From positions 1 to 6,863 of the forward strand of contig JAEUUM010000070.1 of NCBI GenBank assembly GCA_016787375.1: a stretch of DNA of 6,863 bases. Reading direction: 5' to 3'. Below the pieces are notes generated by a model. That model was given only the letters and a program-made list of their open reading frames with translations. It had not been told where the DNA came from and searched no databases. The translations under genes and the position numbers were made by a program. This DNA is from Saprospiraceae bacterium (GTDB lineage: Bacteria > Bacteroidota > Bacteroidia > Chitinophagales > Saprospiraceae). This document shows, one piece after another, positions 1 through 6,855 of this stretch. Within the stretch, counting starts at the first letter, position 1. Every line of letters begins with the position of its first letter.

Positions 1-2845
1 TTGCAAACTCAAGTCCATTATTTTCTGTATTATTAAGCAAAATCTTTCTAGTCTCGTGGGTAAGGCTAAAAAAAGCGGCCGAAACTCTATCCTTTTCAAA
101 ATATAAAAGGTTGTCCGGATTCATCTCCCACTCTTCTCCTAATATCTTAAACACGTCGTTTTTAAAATGCACTTTATAACCTACAGGAGATGGTGACAAA
201 ATACCGTTCATACTCAAATCTGAATTATACAACTCCAATCCTTTTATATCAAATCGAATACTGTCAGTATTTACTAAAAAACTAAACCTTACAGGTGGTA
301 AGTTTTTTTCAAAGACTTTAGAGTTGCCAATCACACCCGATAAAATAGCATCTTCATCAAATTGATCATATTTTATTGCTATATCTTTGAATGAATATTC
401 CTTTAGTTTTAACAAACTCGAGCCTAATTCAAATCTCCATTCATTTGATTTATTATCAAAATTACCTTTAAGTGTGATTGAACCTTCCGTTTGGAATGGA
501 TTGTTCATCAAAGAAAGCAATGGTGCGGGAGTTTTTATGTCAACTGAATAATTACACTGAGTTTTAGTAAAATTCAATTCAACCGCAGGTAACTTCAGAT
601 CTGAGTAATATCTTGGAAATAAGTTCTCAAGGTTGCTCAAAAAAACTTTATGGAGATTGTCAATCTCGAAATCACCAGCCAAATCAATATCAGCAATATC
701 CGACCTCAGCTTAATGATTTTATTATTTCCATTTTGTTGTGCTCTAAGCGAAATTGAATCAATAAAAAATAAGACTTTCTCATTATTAGAAAATTTCAGC
801 TTTCGTATTTGAGAAGTTCCGATTAGTGTTTTAAAATTCTTCGTCTGAAGGTTTATATCCAAATTGCCCGACACATTTAGAGGTTTTGAAGTCAAATTCA
901 ACTTAAAAAGGTCGATATTTTTGATATCAGATAAAAAGTTATAGGTGGGGGTTTCATTCGCAAAATCAACCCGTCCCTTAAAATAGAAATCTGCATTTGG
1001 ATCTGAACCACTTACTGTGCCGTCTATAATATTCTTTTTAAAAACGCCGTTCAAGATTATATTCTTGTATGTATAACCGTTGTAATTAATACTTAAAACC
1101 TCTCCTCCAAGATCTGCTTCAGCTTTCTCCGCTGTAAATCCAATTCCATTTCGCACTTGAAAGTTTGATGACAATTTACCAAATTTCTTATTATCAGTCC
1201 AAGCACCTAAATCAAAACCAAACATTTTAATCCCTCCGGAATAGCTTGCTTTTTCTTTTCCGTTTTGCAAGTTCATACGAACATCGAGGTCAAGGTCTCC
1301 CAAATTGGTATTTACTGTCCCGTAGGTAACAAAGTCGGTAAAGAATCCATCAAATTTTCCTTTAAAGCTCAGATCACCCAATTTTGAAAAATTTGGTGGC
1401 AAAACAAGGCCAGGAATTGCTTTTTCTAAAAATTTGACATTCGTCTTCAATTCATGAATGGCCAAATTAATTATCGCATTATCGCTATCAGAAATATCAT
1501 TTGATTTGAATTCGGTATCAAGATAAAGTTTGCCTGGAATTTCCACCTCAAGTTTTTTTGCTTTGAGGCTATTGATCCTTCCTTTAATTTGACCAGATAC
1601 AGTTAAAATTTCATCAAAATTATTTTTAAAAAATGCATCTTTTTTAAGTTGGGGTGCAAAATGCGCAATATCTTTTACGGCGACCAGAGATTTGTTCAAA
1701 CCTATATTAAGAGCAACATTGTTGTTAAAATCACTGCTCAATGCGTCTAAACTTTCATAATTTAAAATAATTGAATCTTTTAATATACTTCCTTGAGTTT
1801 TTAGAAGTAAATCTGAAATACGTATTTGCTCATTACTTATGCCGGCAAAAGAAGCTTTCATTTCTTTTATTTCAAATCCTTTAGATTCCATTAATGAAAG
1901 TTTAATTGGTGATGCGCTGTATGTGTTATTATGGATCGTCAGGTTCTTTCCTGTCGCATCAACCTCACTTATTTTAAAATGAGCCCAATCAATATCTTCA
2001 ATATCAATGTTGATGTCCAATGGTTTTTGAAAATTATCTACCATAAGTGTCCCCTTACTAATTTCGAATTCCTGAAAAACCAATTTTAAAGGTTTACTCG
2101 GAGAATTGTTATGAGCTTTACCCGGCTTCGAATTTATTGAAGCACTTACCGCAGGTTTTCTGTGTTGAACTTTCACTACAGGCGACTCAAAAAATGCTTT
2201 GGAAAAAATGTATTCCTTTTTGCCAAAATCAATGTTTTTAACAGATGCTTCACCACTTTGGGTACTGATGCTTAGGTAACTTCCATTATTTTCATTGAAA
2301 TCAGTAAACTCTACGTTTGCGAGTTCTATGCTCTTGATTCTTAGAATAATTTTACTCTCTTTCTTAGGTTTATCATTTGTCCGAGGGAACATTTTAGCCA
2401 GCAGCATGTCAATATTTTGCTCAGTCTCACCTGTATATTTCCGTAGATTAATTCCCGCTTTTTTTAAAACAACTTGATCAATAATAATTTTACTTCTATA
2501 GAGATTATAGGGATTTAAACTAAAATCAACCTGAAGAATTTTAGTAAAAATTAATGCGTTGCCATGAAGATCATTTATTGAAAAATCCTGTAACTCGATG
2601 TTATTAAAAAAATTAAATTGTAAACCTTTTAATTCGACTTTTGTACCGGATTTTCCTTGCAAATAATCTTTGATGTAATTTGTGGCTCTGTTCTGAACTG
2701 CAGGAATTTGCAGAACTAAAAACAACAGGAAGTTCAAAAACAATATGACAATTATTGCCCTGAACAACCAAAGCAAAATCTTTTGCAAGATCCCACCAGG
2801 ATGATAAGGACGAAACAAGTACTTTTTTAAATTAATTCTATTCAT
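1..2845 (-). CDS. tamB: TamB-like AsmA-family envelope protein, C-terminus beyond window
   Basis: This reading frame is open for 948 codons from an ATG at 2845-2843 to the left edge, so the 3' part is missing. The protein starts with about 22 polar or basic residues, then one membrane segment (about residues 23-46). Next comes the AsmA/TamB-type junction LQIPAVQNRATNYIKDYL (45-62) and GTKVELKGLQFNFFNNIEL (67-85). The rest is long, beta-rich and repetitive with a single Cys, as expected of a beta-taco protein spanning the periplasm. Further family-like motifs are YNGYTYKNIILNG near 590, SDPN with DPN at 615-617, and GEEWEMNPDN around Trp906. By family knowledge, TamB-like proteins are inner-membrane anchored and take part in outer-membrane protein assembly or phospholipid transport. 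Bacteroidota members are often about 1,450-1,700 residues, so the terminal TamB (DUF490) domain should lie off-window. An ATG 4 bases upstream (2849) is out of frame and stops after three codons. The gene follows folP by 122 bp on the same strand. Family call is confident; exact function is inferred. Confidence 0.88.
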   Translation of the reverse strand, partial: MNRINLKKYLFRPYHPGGILQKILLWLFRAIIVILFLNFLLFLVLQIPAVQNRATNYIKDYLQGKSGTKVELKGLQFNFFNNIELQDFSINDLHGNALIFTKILQVDFSLNPYNLYRSKIIIDQVVLKKAGINLRKYTGETEQNIDMLLAKMFPRTNDKPKKESKIILRIKSIELANVEFTDFNENNGSYLSISTQSGEASVKNIDFGKKEYIFSKAFFESPVVKVQHRKPAVSASINSKPGKAHNNSPSKPLKLVFQEFEISKGTLMVDNFQKPLDINIDIEDIDWAHFKISEVDATGKNLTIHNNTYSASPIKLSLMESKGFEIKEMKASFAGISNEQIRISDLLLKTQGSILKDSIILNYESLDALSSDFNNNVALNIGLNKSLVAVKDIAHFAPQLKKDAFFKNNFDEILTVSGQIKGRINSLKAKKLEVEIPGKLYLDTEFKSNDISDSDNAIINLAIHELKTNVKFLEKAIPGLVLPPNFSKLGDLSFKGKFDGFFTDFVTYGTVNTNLGDLDLDVRMNLQNGKEKASYSGGIKMFGFDLGAWTDNKKFGKLSSNFQVRNGIGFTAEKAEADLGGEVLSINYNGYTYKNIILNGVFKKNIIDGTVSGSDPNADFYFKGRVDFANETPTYNFLSDIKNIDLFKLNLTSKPLNVSGNLDINLQTKNFKTLIGTSQIRKLKFSNNEKVLFFIDSISLRAQQNGNNKIIKLRSDIADIDLAGDFEIDNLHKVFLSNLENLFPRYYSDLKLPAVELNFTKTQCNYSVDIKTPAPLLSLMNNPFQTEGSITLKGNFDNKSNEWRFELGSSLLKLKEYSFKDIAIKYDQFDEDAILSGVIGNSKVFEKNLPPVRFSFLVNTDSIRFDIKGLELYNSDLSMNGILSPSPVGYKVHFKNDVFKILGEEWEMNPDNLLYFEKDRVSAAFFSLTHETRKILLNNTENNGLEFA

Positions 2846-2967
2846 TCATTTTAATAAACAATACCAATGTACATAATATCGTAATTATAACTTTTTTTAG
2901 TATTCAAATTAACTAATTTTTAAATAATTAAAATGATAATTTCAACTGGAGAATGATGAACAAAAAC
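2846..2967. other. AT-rich spacer between folP and the TamB-like gene
   Basis: This 122-bp spacer lies downstream of folP and upstream of the TamB-like gene, both on the minus strand. I see no GC-rich hairpin followed by a T-run, so no intrinsic terminator can be called; the best stem is a 5-bp AT-only pair. A minus-strand TACATTGG at 2871-2864 partly resembles the Bacteroidota -7 box TAnnTTTG, but no TTTG lies at the right distance (the nearest, at 2908-2905, is 33 bases away). Readthrough from folP is therefore possible, and an own promoter is not demonstrated. Confidence 0.4.
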
Positions 2968-3834
2968 TTAATCTGGTCTTTCATATTCGTTATCAACAAC
3001 TTGAAGATAATTGTATAGCTCCACAGTCTGAACTGCCTCTTTCACATCATGAACCCTCAGCACTTTTGCTCCCTGCATCAAAGCAAACATATGTAACGTT
3101 GATGTAGCATTTAATGACTCCTCAATGCTGATGTTTAATTTTTTATAAATCATTGACTTCCTGCTTATTCCTATTAGTATCGGCAAATTCAAGATGCTGA
3201 AGAATTCAATGTTTTTGAGTAGGGAGTAATTTTCTGTCATTGTTTTTCCAAAACCGAAACCTGGATCGAGAAAAATATCATAAACCCCATTTTCATTTAG
3301 GAGTTTAATTTTTTTAGTAAAATAATCAAATACGGATGTAACCGGATCTGTTAACCCGGCTTTTAAATGCATATTTTCAAAACTTTCGTTATTGTGCATC
3401 AACACATAAGGCAATTTTAACTCAGCTAACACTTTAAACATTTTTTCGTCAAACTGTCCGCCCGAAATATCATTTATTATGTGAATTCCTGCCTGAAATG
3501 CTTCCTTAGCTACAATTGCTCGGAATGTATCCACTGATAAAAAGACATCTTTGTATTTACTTTTTATCTCAACTATGTATGGCAATAACCTATCTAATTC
3601 TTCAGATTCAGAAACCATTTGAGCACCCGGCCTAGTCGAAACCCCTCCAATATCGATGATTTTAGCTCCATTTTCAATCATTTCACCTACTCTGTCGATT
3701 GCCTTAGCTAAATCATTAACTCTACTATTTTCATAAAATGAATCATGATTTGTATTCAAAATTCCCATTACTATGGGATTATCAAAAACCAATAATTTCC
3801 CCCTACAGTTAAAAGTTGTGACTGGTGACACCAT
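2968..3834 (-). CDS. folP: Dihydropteroate synthase
   Basis: FolP condenses 6-hydroxymethyl-7,8-dihydropterin pyrophosphate with p-aminobenzoate to give 7,8-dihydropteroate in cytosolic folate synthesis, and is the sulfonamide target. The 288-residue product has normal length and the motifs of the TIM-barrel family in order: VMGILN (22-27) with Asn27, loop 1 with Asp31, DIGGVSTRPGA (61-71) with Asp61 and Arg68, SVDTFRA (100-106) with Asp102, INDISGG (120-126) with Asn121, LMH (145-147), DPGFGFGKT (190-198) with Asp190, GISRKSMI (222-229) with Lys226, and RVHDVKEAV (260-268) with Arg260 and His262. The start is well bounded: an in-frame TAA lies 15 bases upstream of the ATG, and TFNCRGKLLVFDNPIVMG is the normal N-terminal lead-in. 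Loop 1 reads NTNHDSF instead of the usual NVTPDSF, and the MH-M-G segment reads MHNNESF, so two substrate-side loops are diverged while the catalytic and ligand residues remain. It is probably a functional housekeeping enzyme. It is divergent from the M23 peptidase gene and followed by the TamB-like gene. Confidence 0.96.
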   Translation of the reverse strand: MVSPVTTFNCRGKLLVFDNPIVMGILNTNHDSFYENSRVNDLAKAIDRVGEMIENGAKIIDIGGVSTRPGAQMVSESEELDRLLPYIVEIKSKYKDVFLSVDTFRAIVAKEAFQAGIHIINDISGGQFDEKMFKVLAELKLPYVLMHNNESFENMHLKAGLTDPVTSVFDYFTKKIKLLNENGVYDIFLDPGFGFGKTMTENYSLLKNIEFFSILNLPILIGISRKSMIYKKLNISIEESLNATSTLHMFALMQGAKVLRVHDVKEAVQTVELYNYLQVVDNEYERPD

Positions 3835-3874
3835 TTTCTTGAAATTTTAACATGGTAAAGTTAAAAATATTTGA

Positions 3875-3904
3875 CAAACTCATTTTTTATTCTAAACATC
3901 CAAA
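3875..3904 (-). promoter_or_regulatory. Candidate folP promoter, Bacteroidota type
   Basis: On the minus strand, TTTG (3904-3901) is followed after 18 bases by TGAGTTTG (3882-3875). Against the Bacteroidota consensus TTTG ... TAnnTTTG, this matches the -33 box fully and the -7 box at five of six fixed positions. Transcription would start near 3870 and leave a leader of about 35 bases before folP. Placement upstream of the gene supports it, but in AT-rich sequence such a match can arise by chance. Confidence 0.4.
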
Positions 3905-3998
3905 TGATTTTGGCACGAAAAATGCCCGAAAACAAAAGCTTTTCAAGACATATTAAAGATTTGTAAATGTTATTTCTGAAATTAATATTTAATTAGGT

Positions 3999-4029
3999 TT
4001 TGTTTTAATAAAATGAAATAATATTTTTG
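3999..4029 (+). promoter_or_regulatory. Promoter for the M23 peptidase gene, Bacteroidota type
   Basis: TTTG (3999-4002), a 19-base spacer, then TATTTTTG (4022-4029) match the primary sigma factor consensus of Bacteroidota (TTTG at -33, TAnnTTTG at -7) at every fixed position with normal spacing. Transcription should begin around 4033-4036, giving a leader of about 40 bases before the GTG at 4077. The element lies in the divergent intergenic region, pointing at the only plus-strand gene. Confidence 0.7.
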
Positions 4030-4076
4030 TCTTGCGTTTAATTGAGAAAACCAAATAGAGAACAAAATACAAGAGG

Positions 4077-5411
4077 GTGAAGTTACCAATTTCAGTAATC
4101 AGGCTTTTCAGCAAAATAAAGCAAATTCCTGCTCCAATATCTATAACACTTGTTTCAGGCATATTAATGTATGCAGTTAATTTTTCGATTAAAGATAGTG
4201 CTACAGATTTTAACCTGAAGGCATCTTTGAGTGAGCTTAATGCTTTTCCATTAGATATGCCTAACGTAAAATATGACTTGCTTTTGGATACCATGGAGGT
4301 TAGAAGTGCGATAATAAAACCTGATCAATTCATGGTTGATATTTTGAAATCATATGAGTTGACAGAGGATCAAATCAACAATATTATACTCAAGGCAGGA
4401 AAAGTTTTTGATTTAACCAAATTACGTGCGGGCAAGTCATACAGCGTAATGTGCAAAAAACTCACAGAAACACCATACTATTTTATTTATGAGCCTGATC
4501 AGTATGGTTACCTCAAATTAGATTTCAGAGATACACTAAGTGCAAGCTATGTAAAGAAAAATATTCAAACAAATTTAAAAATATCAAAAGGAATTGTATC
4601 CACAACATTATCTGAAAGTATGACAGAAAATGGTTTGAGTTACGACCTTATAGATAAAATGGAGGATGCTCTCGCATACACAGTTGACTTTTATCATGTT
4701 CAAAAAAATGACAACTTTAAAGTACTCTACGAAGACCATGCAATTGATGGCAAGTCAGTTGGAGTAGGTAAAATGTACGGAGCCTACTTTGAACAAAATG
4801 GTAAAGACTATTATGCCATTTACTACAAAAAAGGTGATAAGGAAGGATATTATGACCTAGAGGGCAGACCAATGAAAAGGTTTTTCCTGAAAGCTCCTGT
4901 TAAATTTAGTAGAATATCTTCCGGCTTTAGCTTAAAAAGATTCCATCCAGTATTGAAGTACAACAGACCACATTTTGGCACTGACTACGCAGCTGCTGCC
5001 GGGACCCCTATTATGACGGTTGGAAACGGCGTTATTATCGAAGCTTCAAGAAATCCGTTTAATGGGAATTATGTCAAGGTGAAGCATGACGCCACTTACA
5101 CTACCCAGTACCTCCATATGTCTCGAATTGCAAAAGGAATTAGAAAAGGCGTCAGGGTAACACAAGGTCAAACAATTGGTTACGTTGGTTCTACGGGTTT
5201 AGCGACTGGTCCGCATGTTTGTTTCCGTTTTTGGAAAAATGGGGTGCAGTGTAACCATCTTAGAGAAAAGACAGGAGAAAACCCTGTAATGAACAAGTCA
5301 GACCTACCGGAGTTTTTCAAAATAAGAGATGAAGTCGTTAGAAAACTAAATGTGGTAAAAAAGACCAGTCCTCAAAACATTATGGATGAAGGGACTGAGT
5401 CACACCCTTAA
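4077..5411 (+). CDS. Membrane-anchored M23 (LytM-type) peptidoglycan metallopeptidase
   Basis: This is a probable peptidoglycan endopeptidase or carboxypeptidase acting in the periplasm. The 444-residue protein has a short basic N-terminus and a hydrophobic segment (about 19-36) acting as signal anchor. A MepM/Csd3-like N-terminal region with an OapA/LysM-like part (about 78-150) follows, then a second conserved region (about 190-285) with NDNFKVLYED and KFSRISSGFS. The M23 domain (about 286-396) contains HFGTDYAAAAGTP with zinc ligands His299 and Asp303, His347 in YLHMSR, GQTIGYVGSTG, and GPHVCFRFW with His380. Where LytM enzymes have the third zinc ligand (second His of HxH), this protein has Cys382. 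The start is GTG: an in-frame TAG at 4056-4058 excludes any upstream ATG, and the next in-frame ATG falls inside the hydrophobic segment. AAGAGG directly abuts the GTG, too close for a normal ribosome binding site. The gene has its own promoter and converges on yqgE with a 4-bp overlap. It could be a degraded enzyme or a regulator of one, but the rest of the site is intact. Confidence 0.92.
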   Translation: MKLPISVIRLFSKIKQIPAPISITLVSGILMYAVNFSIKDSATDFNLKASLSELNAFPLDMPNVKYDLLLDTMEVRSAIIKPDQFMVDILKSYELTEDQINNIILKAGKVFDLTKLRAGKSYSVMCKKLTETPYYFIYEPDQYGYLKLDFRDTLSASYVKKNIQTNLKISKGIVSTTLSESMTENGLSYDLIDKMEDALAYTVDFYHVQKNDNFKVLYEDHAIDGKSVGVGKMYGAYFEQNGKDYYAIYYKKGDKEGYYDLEGRPMKRFFLKAPVKFSRISSGFSLKRFHPVLKYNRPHFGTDYAAAAGTPIMTVGNGVIIEASRNPFNGNYVKVKHDATYTTQYLHMSRIAKGIRKGVRVTQGQTIGYVGSTGLATGPHVCFRFWKNGVQCNHLREKTGENPVMNKSDLPEFFKIRDEVVRKLNVVKKTSPQNIMDEGTESHP

Positions 5412-5417
5412 TTAAGG
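5406..5417. repeat. 12-bp palindrome CCTTAATTAAGG holding both convergent stop codons
   Basis: The perfect palindrome is centred between 5411 and 5412. It contains the plus-strand TAA of the M23 gene (5409-5411) and the minus-strand TAA of yqgE (5410-5408), so the two genes overlap by 4 bp. As RNA it could form at most a 4-bp stem with an AATT loop and no T-run follows, so it is not a credible intrinsic terminator. No other terminator is visible at this junction, so each transcript probably runs into the opposite gene. Confidence 0.75.
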
Positions 5418-5968
5418 TTCAGAAAATCACTCATTTGACCAATAATGGAATGAGTGTTCCCTTTATTTTCAAGTATTACCTGCCAAAGTTTTTCAGGCTT
5501 AAACACAAATAGGTAATTCGGATCCATTTCGTCTACTATCCATGTATTTTCTGTTAGCTCCTCATCTAATTGATCTTTTGACCAACCGGTATACCCTACA
5601 TAAAAGCGAATTTGATTGGGTGTTAACAGACCATTTTTGATGAGGGCTTTGACTTTTTCAAAATCTCCACCCCAATATACACCAGGGCTAACATATTGAC
5701 TATCATCAATTAAATCTCCGGCACTGTGTAAAAAATGAACCGAATCTGTTTGAACAGGACCGCCATAATATGCTACGGAGTCAAATTCAGGAAAATCGCC
5801 GAGAATGTCTTGAATTTTGACATCAAGAGGTTTGTTTAAAATAAAACCAAGCGTACCCTCTTCATGTTTATCACAGATTAATATGGCAGCCCTCCGAAAA
5901 TAGACATCAAGCATGAAAGGCTCTGCAAGCAATAAAGAACCTTGATTGACTTTTTTAGTATGTGCCAA
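5408..5968 (-). CDS. yqgE: YqgE/AlgH family protein (UPF0301, DUF179)
   Basis: This 186-residue protein matches the length of the family (about 185-190) and shows its motifs in order: GSLLLAEPF (10-18), the HEEGTLGFILNKP segment (35-47), YYGGPVQTDSVHFLH (67-81), GVYWGGDFE (96-104), and FYVGYTGWSKDQLDEEL (122-138) followed by NTWIV. It has no signal peptide or membrane segment. The biochemical function is not established; AlgH was named for a link to alginate regulation in Pseudomonas, which says little about this organism. The start codon is TTG (5968-5966): the frame is closed by a TAA two codons upstream, and no ATG or GTG occurs before the first conserved block, so TTG is the only reasonable start. 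It lies 11 bp after fabD on the same strand and is probably cotranscribed with it. Its 3' end overlaps the convergent M23 gene by 4 bp. Family assignment is firm; role unknown. Confidence 0.93.
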   Translation of the reverse strand: MAHTKKVNQGSLLLAEPFMLDVYFRRAAILICDKHEEGTLGFILNKPLDVKIQDILGDFPEFDSVAYYGGPVQTDSVHFLHSAGDLIDDSQYVSPGVYWGGDFEKVKALIKNGLLTPNQIRFYVGYTGWSKDQLDEELTENTWIVDEMDPNYLFVFKPEKLWQVILENKGNTHSIIGQMSDFLNLN

Positions 5969-5979
5969 TTCTTATTAAT

Positions 5980-6855
5980 TTATAATGTCTCTGATAAAAT
6001 ACTTCTATCGATTTGTCTAATCATTCCGCGCAGAACCGAACCTGAACCACCAACCTCAATGAATTGTGTACATCCATCACTTATCATATTTTGAATGGTC
6101 TGTGTCCATAAAACAGGAGCAGTTAATTGTATTAGAAGATTTTTTTTGATGGTGGAAGGATCAACAGATGGTGATGCATTAACATTTTGATATACGGGAC
6201 AGAAGGGTTTTGAAAAAACAGTATTTTCGATTGCATTCATCAGCCTATCTTGTGCCGGTTGCATAAATGGTGAGTGAAAAGCTCCCCCAACTGACAACCT
6301 TATGGCTCTTTTGGCACCTGCTTCAACACAAGCAGCCATTGCAGCCTCTACCCCGCTCAAACTACCGGAGATTACCAATTGACCGGGACAGTTGTAGTTG
6401 GCTGGAATTACTACTGCATCAATGCTGCTACAAATGTCTTCAACTTTTTTGTCATCTAAACCCAAAATTGCTGCCATGGTGCTCTCTTCAAGTTCGCATG
6501 CTTGTTGCATGGCTTCTGCTCTTTCCTTGACCAGTAGGAGCCCACTCGCAAAATCAAGGCAGCCATTTACAACAAGAGCAGAAAATTCACCCAATGAATG
6601 CCCAGCAACCATGTCCGGATTTATATCGGGATTGATCATTGCTTTGATAACAGAGTGTAAAAAAACAGAGGGTTGAGTAATTCTTGTTTCTTTTAGTTCT
6701 TCATCAGAGCCCTCGAACATTACTTTCGAGATTTTATAACCAAGAATATCGTCCGCCTGATTGAACAACAACCTGGCTGATTCATTGTTTTCATACATGT
6801 CCTTTCCCATACCGGCAAACTGAGAGGCTTGACCGGGAAAAACAAAAGCTTTCAT
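5980..6855 (-). CDS. fabD: Malonyl-CoA:ACP transacylase
   Basis: FabD moves the malonyl group from CoA to acyl carrier protein, supplying the extender unit for type II fatty acid synthesis in the cytosol. The 291-residue product is slightly shorter than E. coli FabD (309) and complete. Active-site residues are all visible: FPGQASQ (6-12) with Gln9, GHSLGE (85-90) with nucleophile Ser87, Arg112 in VKERAEAM, GAFHSPFM (191-198) with catalytic His194, and Gln243 in IQLTAPVLW. The C-terminal EVGGSGSVLRGMI (267-279) corresponds to the usual EVGPGxVLxGL segment, with the Pro replaced. The ATG is at 6855-6853, and KAFVFPGQ right after it is the standard beginning, so the start is certain. Only 8 upstream bases are in the window, so the promoter cannot be judged. 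yqgE follows after 11 bp, which suggests a shared transcript. No other fatty acid synthesis gene is visible beside it. Confidence 0.97.
   Translation of the reverse strand: MKAFVFPGQASQFAGMGKDMYENNESARLLFNQADDILGYKISKVMFEGSDEELKETRITQPSVFLHSVIKAMINPDINPDMVAGHSLGEFSALVVNGCLDFASGLLLVKERAEAMQQACELEESTMAAILGLDDKKVEDICSSIDAVVIPANYNCPGQLVISGSLSGVEAAMAACVEAGAKRAIRLSVGGAFHSPFMQPAQDRLMNAIENTVFSKPFCPVYQNVNASPSVDPSTIKKNLLIQLTAPVLWTQTIQNMISDGCTQFIEVGGSGSVLRGMIRQIDRSILSETL

Larger units (their letters stand above)
3835..4076. other. Divergent intergenic region between folP and the M23 peptidase gene
   Basis: This 242-bp AT-rich region separates the two divergent starts and contains the two promoter candidates annotated separately. 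It also has two small symmetric elements: GGCA (3912-3915) pairing with TGCC (3923-3926) around a 7-base loop, and the 10-bp palindrome AAAAGCTTTT (3934-3943). They lie between the two promoters and could be operator-like, but neither is long enough to be convincing. No RNA gene or real coding frame is seen here. Confidence 0.5.

Noticed and set aside
2295..2477. 60-codon plus-strand open frame
   Set aside because: It lies antisense inside the clear TamB-like coding frame, its hydrophobic content is what the complement of that frame gives, and no promoter or conserved motif supports it.
2846..2967. Terminator after folP or separate promoter for the TamB-like gene
   Set aside because: No stable hairpin with T-run and no correctly spaced TTTG/TAnnTTTG pair were found, so neither was called.
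3912..3943. Small inverted repeats (GGCA/TGCC and AAAAGCTTTT) as an operator or terminator
   Set aside because: Stems of 4-5 bp in AT-rich DNA are expected by chance, and there is no direct or inverted copy elsewhere in the region to support a regulator site.
3989..4294. 101-codon minus-strand open frame with a hydrophobic stretch
   Set aside because: Most of it is antisense to the N-terminus of the M23 gene, including its signal anchor, and the rest is AT-rich intergenic sequence; no family resemblance.
6267..6676. Two overlapping plus-strand open frames of 87 and 92 codons
   Set aside because: Both are antisense to fabD, whose frame has all catalytic motifs; their composition is typical of shadow translation.
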